A DNA stretch of 37,720 bases from Bacteroidales bacterium (GTDB taxonomy: Bacteria > Bacteroidota > Bacteroidia > Bacteroidales > P3), in contig JAFZPH010000059.1 in the NCBI GenBank assembly GCA_017550405.1, positions 1 to 37,720 on the forward strand, in the 5' to 3' direction. Both the position numbers and the translations under genes were made by a program. The notes under the pieces were generated by a model. That model did no database searches. It was not told the DNA's origin and saw nothing but the letters and a program-made list of their open reading frames with translations. This document shows, one piece after another, positions 24,068 to 31,381 of the stretch; the first letter of the stretch is position 1; each line of letters begins with the position of its first letter.

Positions 24068-25240
24068 TTAGCGGAGTTTGAGTGTTACGATGCTGACGAT
24101 GGCCAGCAGGATGCCTATGATAACAAAGCGCTGCACAATCTTGGGCTCGGCAATGCCTTGCTTCTGGTAGTGGTGATGGATGGGTGTCATCAGGAACGGA
24201 CGTTTCTCCACAGGCACAGCCTGATCCGGCGGCAGATGATGCTTGCGGCGATAGAACTTGCAACCCCAAGTCTGCCAGATTACAGAAAAGTCTTCAACCA
24301 CATAAATGCCGCAGAGTATCGGGAGGATAAGCTCCTTACGGATAAGGAGGGCAAAGACTGCTATGATGCCGCCCAACGCCAGCGACCCGGTGTCACCCAT
24401 GAATATCTCGGCAGGATAGGTATTGAACCACAGGAAGCCCAATGCCGCACCCACGAAGGCGGTGATGAAGACGGTCAACTCACCGATGTTGGGGAGGTAG
24501 ACGATATTGAGGTAGTTGGCCATGATGATGTTGCCCGATAGCCATGCGAGGATGGCAAGGGCTCCACCGATGATGGATGCCGTACTGGTGGCCAGGCCGT
24601 CGATACCGTCGGTGAGGTTGGCCGCATTGGATACGGCGGTGACCACGAAGATGGCCACAAGCACGTACACCACCCACACCCAATTCTGTGTCCAGTCGCC
24701 CATCCAGCTGATGAGCCATGCATAGTCGAACTCGTTACCCTTGACGAAGGGGATGGTGGTCTTGGTCGAGGCAATGTCGGGATGGAACGAGAGGAGCAAT
24801 CCCACTCCCAAGCCCAGCATAATCTGACCAAAGACCTTGAATTTGCCAGGCATTCCGGCTTTGTCCTTCTTGAAGACTTTGATATAATCGTCGATAAATC
24901 CAATCAGCCCCAACCACACAGTGGTGACAAGCATGGTGATGACGTACACATTGTCCAGCTTTGCCAACAATAGAGTTGGGATGACGATGGCCGAAAGGAT
25001 GATGAGTCCGCCCATGGTGGGGGTGCCTTCCTTCTCTTTCTGCCCTTCGAGTCCAAGATTGCGGACGGTCTCGCCTATCGACTTGCGACGGATGAACCGT
25101 ATGAAAGGCTTGCCACAGAACAGCATGATAAGCAGCGAAAGGATGGCAGCCATCGATGCCCGGAAGGAGATGTACTGGAACACGCCTGCTCCGGGGAAGT
25201 CAAAAGCTCTGTCTAACCAATCAAAGAGGTAGTATAGCAT
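24068..25240 (-). CDS. mraY: Phospho-MurNAc-pentapeptide transferase MraY
   Basis: 390 residues with about ten transmembrane helices. MraY transfers phospho-MurNAc-pentapeptide onto undecaprenyl phosphate to make lipid I. The catalytic acidic motif [17 protein letters not shown], the Mg/uridine-binding [14 protein letters not shown] and [12 protein letters not shown], and the loop [12 protein letters not shown] are all present. The N-terminus [22 protein letters not shown].. is typical of Bacteroidota MraY. It begins 57 bp after murE and is followed by the truncated murD-like gene. Confidence 0.97.
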   Translation of the reverse strand: MLYYLFDWLDRAFDFPGAGVFQYISFRASMAAILSLLIMLFCGKPFIRFIRRKSIGETVRNLGLEGQKEKEGTPTMGGLIILSAIVIPTLLLAKLDNVYVITMLVTTVWLGLIGFIDDYIKVFKKDKAGMPGKFKVFGQIMLGLGVGLLLSFHPDIASTKTTIPFVKGNEFDYAWLISWMGDWTQNWVWVVYVLVAIFVVTAVSNAANLTDGIDGLATSTASIIGGALAILAWLSGNIIMANYLNIVYLPNIGELTVFITAFVGAALGFLWFNTYPAEIFMGDTGSLALGGIIAVFALLIRKELILPILCGIYVVEDFSVIWQTWGCKFYRRKHHLPPDQAVPVEKRPFLMTPIHHHYQKQGIAEPKIVQRFVIIGILLAIVSIVTLKLR

Positions 25241-25297
25241 AATCTTTTCCTATATTGCGTTGTTATTATTGAATACTTTCTTAATGTTCATGTTCTA

Positions 25298-26755
25298 TCA
25301 TAACCGGTCTTCCATCACCAGTAGTTTCTCCAACTCTTCTTTGTCGTCAAAGTGATGTTTCACTCCGTTGATGTCCTGGTACTTTTCATGCCCCTTGCCG
25401 GCCACGAGGATGATGTCGCCCTCGTGGGCCATCATGACAGCGGTCTTGATGGCCTGGCGGCGGTCGGTGATACGCACAGTCTGGCTTTTTTCCTCCAACG
25501 AGAGCCCTTTCTCCATATCGTCGAGGATGCGTTCCGGGTCTTCGGTACGAGGGTTGTCGGAGGTGAGCACCAGGCGGTCGCTCATGGTGCAGGCTATCTT
25601 GGCCATCTCGGGACGCTTGGTGGTGTCGCGGTCGCCACCGCAGCCCACCACGGTATAAAGCATCTGTCCCGTGCGGCGCATGTCGTTGATGGCGCGGAGC
25701 ACATTCTCCAGCGCATCGGGGGTGTGGGCATAATCCACGATGGCGGTGATACCGCGGCCATTGACGTACTGGAAGCGGCCCTCTGCCGCCTCGAGTGTGC
25801 TGAGCAGTCTCAGTGCCTCGGACTCCTCCACGCCCAGCAGCACGGCTGTGGCATAGATTGCGGTAAGGTTGTAGGCATTGAACCTGCCCACCAGACGCGT
25901 CCACACCTCATGGCCGTTCAGCTCCAACAGCAACCCGCCGAAGGTCTCTTCCTCCACCTTGCAGCGATAGTCGGCCATACGTTGAAGACTATAGGTCTGC
26001 ACGCGTGCACGGGTGTTCTGAACCATCACACGGCCGTTACGGTCGTCGATATTGACCAAGGCAAATGCCGTCTTGGGCAGGTTGTCGAAAAAGAGCTTCT
26101 TGGCGGCGATGTAGTTGGCCATCGTCTTGTGGAAGTCGAGATGGTCATGAGTCAGATTGCTGAAAATACCACCGGCAAAGGTCAGTCCACCTATCCGGTT
26201 CTGTACGATGCTGTGGCTGCTCACCTCCATAAAGGCATATTCACAGCCTGCCTCCACCATGCGGCTCAGCAGGCGGTTCAGCTCCAGTGCATCGGGGGTG
26301 GTATGGGTGGCCGGCACCTCCTCGTCGTCAATCTTGTTGACGATGGTGGAGAGGAGTCCCGCGTGGCATCCGTGGCTGCGGAACAGACGGTGCAGCAAAG
26401 TGACCGTGGTAGTCTTGCCGTTGGTGCCGGTGATGCCCACCAGTTTCAGCTTCCGCGAGGGGTGGCCGTAAAAGTTGTCGGCCATCACGCCAAGCGCCAG
26501 GTCGCTGTTTTCTACCATCACATAAGCCACGCCTTGCTGCAAGTGCTCGGGCATACGCTGGCACACTACAGCCACAGCCCCCTGTTTCACGGCTGTGTCG
26601 ATATAATCATGGCCGTCGACATGGGTACCCACCTGTGCCACAAAGCAGCTGTCTTTTCCCGCTTTGCGCGAGTCGAAACAGATGTCGCAGACTTCGGGGT
26701 TTGCTGCCACCGTGTTGAGCGGTGCTATTCCTTCTATGAGCGATAATAATTTCAT
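25298..26755 (-). CDS. murE: UDP-MurNAc-tripeptide ligase MurE (meso-DAP type)
   Basis: 485 residues. MurE adds the third stem-peptide residue to UDP-MurNAc-L-Ala-D-Glu. The P-loop GITGTNGKTTT (about 107-117), HTTPDALELNRLL, the MEVSSHS loop and FSNLTHDHLDFH are family landmarks. SDNPRTEDP (about 399-407) contains the DNPR motif that selects meso-diaminopimelate over L-lysine, so the peptidoglycan is predicted to be of the DAP type. Its ATG overlaps the ftsI stop (ATGA). Because its substrate is the MurD product, an intact murD function is needed upstream in the pathway. Confidence 0.97.
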   Translation of the reverse strand: MKLLSLIEGIAPLNTVAANPEVCDICFDSRKAGKDSCFVAQVGTHVDGHDYIDTAVKQGAVAVVCQRMPEHLQQGVAYVMVENSDLALGVMADNFYGHPSRKLKLVGITGTNGKTTTVTLLHRLFRSHGCHAGLLSTIVNKIDDEEVPATHTTPDALELNRLLSRMVEAGCEYAFMEVSSHSIVQNRIGGLTFAGGIFSNLTHDHLDFHKTMANYIAAKKLFFDNLPKTAFALVNIDDRNGRVMVQNTRARVQTYSLQRMADYRCKVEEETFGGLLLELNGHEVWTRLVGRFNAYNLTAIYATAVLLGVEESEALRLLSTLEAAEGRFQYVNGRGITAIVDYAHTPDALENVLRAINDMRRTGQMLYTVVGCGGDRDTTKRPEMAKIACTMSDRLVLTSDNPRTEDPERILDDMEKGLSLEEKSQTVRITDRRQAIKTAVMMAHEGDIILVAGKGHEKYQDINGVKHHFDDKEELEKLLVMEDRL

Positions 26756-29013
26756 GGTTTCAATTCTAATGTTACCGTTGCACCTTTTCTTACTGCCGTT
26801 CTGGCCTTGGGCGACTGGCTTACCACCTTGCCCTGCCCTGCGAAGCGCACCTTCAACCCTGCTGCACGCAGCAGTGCCATGGCGTCGCGGACCGTCATAC
26901 CCTTGCAGTCGGGCACCACGCCCTGGGGCACGTCATAGTCGTCGTACACTCCGCGGGCGTCGTCGTACACCGTCCAGCTGGTAAAGCGCGAGCTGTCGGC
27001 TTGAGTGAAAGGCAGTCCCAGCAGCCTGTGTGCATTATCCAATTGTTTCCGTTTGCCCTTGGCAAGTACCGGGCGCATCACACGGCCGGAGTCCTGCAGG
27101 TCGATACTGCCCAGTTCCTCGTCGAATGCCACCACACAGTCGGCAATCTTCTTGAACACCGGTGCAGCGGCATGGCGTCCGGCAATGCTTGTGCGTTCCA
27201 CCAGCACCAGACAGGTGTAGCGGGGGTTGTCGGCAGGGAAGAACCCTACGAACGACGAATTCTTGATACTCTTGTCGCTGATGCCCTGGGTGGTGCCGGT
27301 CTTGCCGCCAATGCCATACACGGTGTTGTATACATTGTCGCCGGTGCCGTGTTCCACCACGCCCACCAGCAGTTCGCGCATTTGCTTGGCCACCTCTTCG
27401 CTGCATATATGCTCTTTCAACACCACGGGCTTTGTGGGACGGGGGCGACCGCCTTCAATTATCTCGCGGCAGAAAAGGGGTTTCACCATCTTGCCGTTGT
27501 TGGCAATGGCATTATAGAAAGTCACCACCTGCAGCGGTGTCGCTGTGGCCGAGTAGCCATAGCTCAGATTCAGGAAGTCACGGTCCGAGTTCAGCGGCAC
27601 AACCCTCGTGTTCGGCTCAATCACGTCAAGGTCGGGGTGCATCTTTCCGAAGGGGAAGATTGCCTCTATCCCTATCTTCATATCCTCGCGCCGGTTGCGG
27701 TAATACTCCCACGCCAGCTCGCACATGCCAACATTCGACGACAATGCCAGCACCCCGGCCAGGTTGGCCGTGTCGGTCGTGTAACCGTGGCCGGCATTGA
27801 TCTCGCCACTGGTGGCACTATAGCGTTTTTTGCCACCGCACTGCACACGTTTCGAGGTGTCAATGGCCACCTTCTCGTCGTTGAACATCGATACCAGTGC
27901 CACCGTCTTGAATGTCGAGCCAGGCTCATAGCTGTCGCTGCAAGCCACATTGCTCCACAGGTTTTCGCTCAGCCGTCCCGAGGTGTCGCGGGTCAGGCTG
28001 CTGCATGCCAGCACATATCCGGTCTTCACCTCCATCAGGATGGCGCAGCCCGACTGGCCGCCGTGCTCGTTCATTGAACTCCTTAGGGCACTCTCGGCAA
28101 TATCCTGATAGCGGGTGTCGATAGTGGCCACAATACTTTTGCCGTCCACACGGTGGCGTACCAGCGTCGAGTCCTCGTCGGGCACACTGCCGTCCTCTAC
28201 GGGGATCCATGTGCCGCGGGTCAGTCTCCGGCAGATATACTGGCCGTCCTGACCCCGCAACACACTGTCGTAATAACCCTCTAATCCTGTATAACCCTCT
28301 TTCTGCACAGTCTTATAGTGCAGTCCTATCACATTCTCGCCCATATTGCCGTAGATATGTGCGCGCACAAAACTCTTCACATCCCCGTCCGCCGTTTTCT
28401 CCACCACGCAGCGGCTCCAGCCCGGCAGTTGACGGATGGTCATCCACTTCGAATACGGCACTCTCCGCTCCACATACAGGCAGCGGCTCGGCCGTTTCTT
28501 GTTATACTCGCGCATGATACGGTTGTAGTAATACTCATACGACTTGGCAGGGAATTGCTCGTGGAGTATCCGACACACTTTCCCCACCTGCTCCCTCCAC
28601 AACTTCTCGTCGGCGATGCAGCTCTCCATCACCACGTTTCCTGCCTTGTCCTTCACCTCTTCGCCACGGCTGTCGCGTTTGGGCCAGCGTCCCAGGTCGA
28701 GACAGAGGTCGCACACCGGCACCGTGGTCGCCAGCACTTTGCCGTCCGACGAGAAGATGGTTCCCCTGCGGGCCTCCTCCGTACGGAATATCTCCTCGCG
28801 GGCACGCGCCTTCTCACGCCACATGTCGCCGTTCACCACCTGCGTGTTGATGGCACACATCAGCATGCCGCCGCCTGCCAGCACCACCAGCACCAGATAC
28901 AGCACCAGCATCTTGGTGAATAAAGTCTTGTTATGTTTCTTCTCTTCCAATTTCTGTTTCGTTTTTTGTTGCGATGGGGTCACCCCATCATTGCTTTGTG
29001 CTACAGTTGTCAA
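26752..29013 (-). CDS. ftsI: Division transpeptidase FtsI/PBP with C-terminal PASTA domain
   Basis: 753 residues from the TTG at 29013. One transmembrane helix (about 35-55) precedes the PBP dimerisation domain (EEARRGTIFSSDGKVLATTV). The transpeptidase domain has S366-T-F-K369 in EPGSTFK, S425-S-N and K571-T-G, the three penicillin-binding motifs. The last ~60 residues (VVPDCKGMTVRDAMALLRAA onward) form one PASTA domain. It cross-links septal peptidoglycan with FtsW. Start uncertain: TTG overlaps the ftsL stop by 4 bp, while Met35 (ATG at 28911) begins just before the membrane helix and would leave a 98-nt leader that includes a perfect palindrome (28973-28989). Confidence 0.95.
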   Translation of the reverse strand: MTTVAQSNDGVTPSQQKTKQKLEEKKHNKTLFTKMLVLYLVLVVLAGGGMLMCAINTQVVNGDMWREKARAREEIFRTEEARRGTIFSSDGKVLATTVPVCDLCLDLGRWPKRDSRGEEVKDKAGNVVMESCIADEKLWREQVGKVCRILHEQFPAKSYEYYYNRIMREYNKKRPSRCLYVERRVPYSKWMTIRQLPGWSRCVVEKTADGDVKSFVRAHIYGNMGENVIGLHYKTVQKEGYTGLEGYYDSVLRGQDGQYICRRLTRGTWIPVEDGSVPDEDSTLVRHRVDGKSIVATIDTRYQDIAESALRSSMNEHGGQSGCAILMEVKTGYVLACSSLTRDTSGRLSENLWSNVACSDSYEPGSTFKTVALVSMFNDEKVAIDTSKRVQCGGKKRYSATSGEINAGHGYTTDTANLAGVLALSSNVGMCELAWEYYRNRREDMKIGIEAIFPFGKMHPDLDVIEPNTRVVPLNSDRDFLNLSYGYSATATPLQVVTFYNAIANNGKMVKPLFCREIIEGGRPRPTKPVVLKEHICSEEVAKQMRELLVGVVEHGTGDNVYNTVYGIGGKTGTTQGISDKSIKNSSFVGFFPADNPRYTCLVLVERTSIAGRHAAAPVFKKIADCVVAFDEELGSIDLQDSGRVMRPVLAKGKRKQLDNAHRLLGLPFTQADSSRFTSWTVYDDARGVYDDYDVPQGVVPDCKGMTVRDAMALLRAAGLKVRFAGQGKVVSQSPKARTAVRKGATVTLELKP

Positions 29014-29423
29014 TCCAGATACTTGTCCATCCCTTTGGCATCAAGCTCATACGGCGGGCCGGCGGTGATGCCTATCCCCGTGCCCTCCAGCATCTCGGCA
29101 ATCTGCGATATCTTGATGGTCTCCTGATAGCGTTTCTGCAGCTCGATACGGGCTTCGCGCAGATAGGTGATGCGGTCCTGCGTGGCCGTCCGCTCCTTGG
29201 TCAAGTCCTCCACACGGTAACGGTTATACACCAACAGGATAGCGTAAAAGCAGAGCATCATCACAAGGGGCACCTGCCTCAGCACCGCACGGCTCTGCAG
29301 CACTTCGCCACCCAGTATGCGCGACAGCCAGTTGGTGCGCTTGCGCTCGGCAGGCTGCTCGGCGGCAGTTGCCGTGGGCTGCCCTTCCGGTATCGTCTCC
29401 TGTATCTTTTCTTCCATTGCCAT
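29010..29423 (-). CDS. ftsL: FtsL-like divisome protein
   Basis: 137 residues, bitopic. A cytoplasmic N-terminus of about 50 residues is followed by one transmembrane helix (VPLVMMLCFYAILLVYNRY, about 51-69) and a periplasmic coiled coil (VEDLTKERTATQDRITYLRE.., about 71-110). This layout and the position between rsmH and ftsI match the FtsL-like proteins of Bacteroidota. It links FtsQ/DivIB to FtsW-FtsI. The stop overlaps the proposed ftsI TTG start. The call rests on topology and synteny, as FtsL sequences are poorly conserved. Confidence 0.88.
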   Translation of the reverse strand: MAMEEKIQETIPEGQPTATAAEQPAERKRTNWLSRILGGEVLQSRAVLRQVPLVMMLCFYAILLVYNRYRVEDLTKERTATQDRITYLREARIELQKRYQETIKISQIAEMLEGTGIGITAGPPYELDAKGMDKYLD

Positions 29424-29434
29424 AGTCGTTTCTG

Positions 29435-30340
29435 TTATTTTTCTTTCTTCTCTGCCACACGCAGCCGTGCGCTACGCGAACGGGGGTTGCGCTGCAGCTC
29501 CTCGTCGCTGGCCACGACGGCCTTGCGGACTACCGGCGCCAGCGGAGCCAGCGGGTTGCCGTAGAAATCCTTCTCCACCTCGCCCTCGAAATTGCCCGCA
29601 CGGAAGAAATTCTTCACAATGCGGTCCTCAAGCGAGTGATAGGACATCACCACCATGCGCCCTCCCGGGTTGAGCAGCTCCACGCCTTGGCGCAGCAACG
29701 CCTGCAGGGCATCCAGCTCGCCGTTCACCTCTATGCGCAATGCCTGGAACAGCATGGCCAGCCATTTGTTCTCCGCCCCGCGGGGCAGATGGCGGCTCAC
29801 GGCCTCGCGCAGGTCGAAGGTGGTCACTATCTCCCGCTCGGCACGGGCACGGCAGATGGCCTTTGCCATCTGCGTGGCGTTGGGCAGCTCGCCATACAGG
29901 CGCAGCACCCGTGCCAAGTCGGCCTCGGCGGCGCTGTTCACCAGTTGCCGCGCGGTGAGCTCCTGACGGCGGTCCATGCGCAGGTCCAGCTCACCCTCGA
30001 GCCGGGTGGAGAATCCGCGCTCCGCCACGTCGAACTGGTGCGACGACACACCAAGGTCGGCCAGTATGCCGTCCACACTCCGCACCCCCTCCAGGCGGAG
30101 GAAGGCCTTGATGTGACGGAAATTCTCGTGTATCAGCTTGAAACGGGGGTCGTCGATGGCGTTGGCCAGCGCGTCGGCATCTTGGTCGAAGGCATACAGC
30201 CGTCCCCCTTCACCCAGACATGCCAGGATGGCACGCGAGTGGCCGCCACCCCCAAAGGTGACGTCCACATAGGTCCCGTCGGGACGGATACTCAAACCCT
30301 CGATGCATTCATTCAGCATCACCGGCACATGGTACATCAT
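29435..30340 (-). CDS. rsmH: 16S rRNA m4C1402 methyltransferase RsmH (MraW)
   Basis: About 301 residues from the ATG-ATG at 30340/30337 (MMYHVPVMLNECIEGL); the longer upstream frame lies wholly inside mraZ and lacks family similarity. RsmH methylates N4 of C1402 in 16S rRNA. The SAM-binding VDVTFGGGGHSRAIL, FDQDADALANA, GILADLGVSSHQFD, GFSTRLEGELDLRMD and the C-terminal VMSYHSLEDRIVKNFF with RNPRSRSARLRVAE are diagnostic. It overlaps the mraZ 3' end by about 30 bp and precedes ftsL by 11 bp. Confidence 0.96.
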   Translation of the reverse strand: MMYHVPVMLNECIEGLSIRPDGTYVDVTFGGGGHSRAILACLGEGGRLYAFDQDADALANAIDDPRFKLIHENFRHIKAFLRLEGVRSVDGILADLGVSSHQFDVAERGFSTRLEGELDLRMDRRQELTARQLVNSAAEADLARVLRLYGELPNATQMAKAICRARAEREIVTTFDLREAVSRHLPRGAENKWLAMLFQALRIEVNGELDALQALLRQGVELLNPGGRMVVMSYHSLEDRIVKNFFRAGNFEGEVEKDFYGNPLAPLAPVVRKAVVASDEELQRNPRSRSARLRVAEKKEK

Positions 30341-30806
30341 TCGGCATACTTTTTTGCGACTGGGCACTGTGGCCCAGACGCTGGTCAACAATCGAAGCGA
30401 AATCCACAATTTCGCTGTTCATCTTGTCGTATGCCGAACGCTCCCAAATCTCGATGCACTTGCCTGTCGACTGCAGGACTATCTCCTTCGCGTCACCGAT
30501 TACCGACTTCCGTTCCGGAGGCACCATCAGGCGGTCGTTGCTGTCCAGCTCCACGAGATTGGCACGCGTCATCTGTCGCATGATCTGGTTGTCGCGGATG
30601 CTGTATGGATTCAACTCTTTCCGGAGGGTTTCCACCTCATTCTGGAAACTGGCATACGTCCATAGCTCCAAACACTCGGCAGTGAACCCCTGACGGATCA
30701 CAAAACGGCAATCGTCCGTCCCCAACTGCTTTTTTAGCGCAATCGGAAACTTGAATCGACCGTTCGAATCTATCTTACAGTATTCTGTGCCAAGTATTAA
30801 CGCCAT
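30309..30806 (-). CDS. mraZ: Transcriptional regulator MraZ, first gene of the dcw operon
   Basis: 165 residues. MraZ has two SpoVT/AbrB-like swapped-hairpin halves: GTEYCKIDSNGRFKFPIALK and ANLVELDSNDRLMVPPERKS each carry the D-x-x-x-R-[FL]-x-[VFI]-P signature. It forms an oligomeric ring that represses or modulates its own dcw operon by binding short direct repeats upstream. Here TGGAAA motifs spaced by 10 bp (30953-30968) are candidate operators. The C-terminal extension overlaps the rsmH start. Confidence 0.95.
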   Translation of the reverse strand: MALILGTEYCKIDSNGRFKFPIALKKQLGTDDCRFVIRQGFTAECLELWTYASFQNEVETLRKELNPYSIRDNQIMRQMTRANLVELDSNDRLMVPPERKSVIGDAKEIVLQSTGKCIEIWERSAYDKMNSEIVDFASIVDQRLGHSAQSQKSMPNDVPCAGDAE

Positions 30807-30952
30807 TTATATATACTATTTTTCAGAATGCTAAAATACAACAATTTTTCCAATTATTGCCATTTTTTGCCAAAAAAAGTTATTAACTGCCATTTTTTCG
30901 TTATTCGCTTATACGCAAAAGCCGGAAAAAGGTTTCACTTCGACCTCGTTTT

Positions 30953-30968
30953 TTTCCATTTGTTTCCA
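30953..30968 (-). promoter_or_regulatory. Candidate MraZ operator (10-bp-phased TGGAAA repeats)
   Basis: On the minus strand TGGAAACAAA is followed by TGGAAAAAAA, two TGG-starting units with an exact 10-bp period. MraZ in other bacteria binds TGGGN repeats with 10-bp phasing. Further TGGAAA copies lie at 30847-30852 and 30994-30999, and AAAAAATGGC occurs twice, exactly 30 bp apart (30859, 30889). Operator function is inferred. Confidence 0.4.
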
Positions 30969-31129
30969 CTTTCAGCTGTTGAAAACTCTTTTCTTTCCAC
31001 AGCCAATTGTTAAAAAGCAACCCGACAGACACTATATTTAACCCAAATCGGCCGTTGGAATATACCTATTCGAAATCTCCCACAGAGAATATATCTATAT
31101 AACAACGTGATATGCTATTAAACCCACTT

Positions 31130-31238
31130 GGGCCGTTCAATCCCGGCTCGATGCTGCCTGCTTCTCGGCTTGTTATCCGTTATCATATCGAGTAACGTTG
31201 CTATAACGATACTCCAACGATGCAGGATTGGACGGCCC
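31130..31238. repeat. Long inverted repeat with ~81-nt loop
   Basis: GGGCCGTTCAATCC (31130-31143) and GGATTGGACGGCCC (31225-31238) are complementary at 13 of 14 positions. The enclosed sequence contains a second pair, CGTTAT/ATAACG. No open frame inside. Its role is unknown; it could be a fold-back mini-element or a structured leader. Confidence 0.6.
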
Positions 31239-31328
31239 CTCTCTGTGGCGAGGGGGATGCCATCCGCCACCCTACTGCCATCCACCTTCGCTGAGAGCAT
31301 AAAAATGCAGTAATTCAAAAAAAAGTCG

Positions 31329-31336
31329 TATCTTTG
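31329..31336 (+). promoter_or_regulatory. -7 promoter element of the S46 peptidase gene
   Basis: TATCTTTG followed by C is an exact TAnnTTTG match 45 bases before the ATG. The -33 region is not clear. Confidence 0.55.
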
Positions 31337-31381
31337 CATCTTCAATACATCAATTAAATAGTAACTTAATATCTTAATAGC

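Larger units (their letters stand above)
30807..31381. other. Divergent intergenic region between mraZ and the S46 peptidase gene
   Basis: 575 bases with no gene. From left to right it holds AT-rich DNA with repeated AAAAAATGGC and TGGAAA boxes (minus strand), two degenerate dispersed-repeat boxes (31037-31058, 31118-31144), a long inverted repeat (31130-31238) and the S46 promoter. Confidence 0.65.

Noticed and set aside
30828..31013. 61-aa plus-strand open frame upstream of the S46 gene
   Set aside because: Low-complexity F/H/N-rich translation over the mraZ regulatory region.
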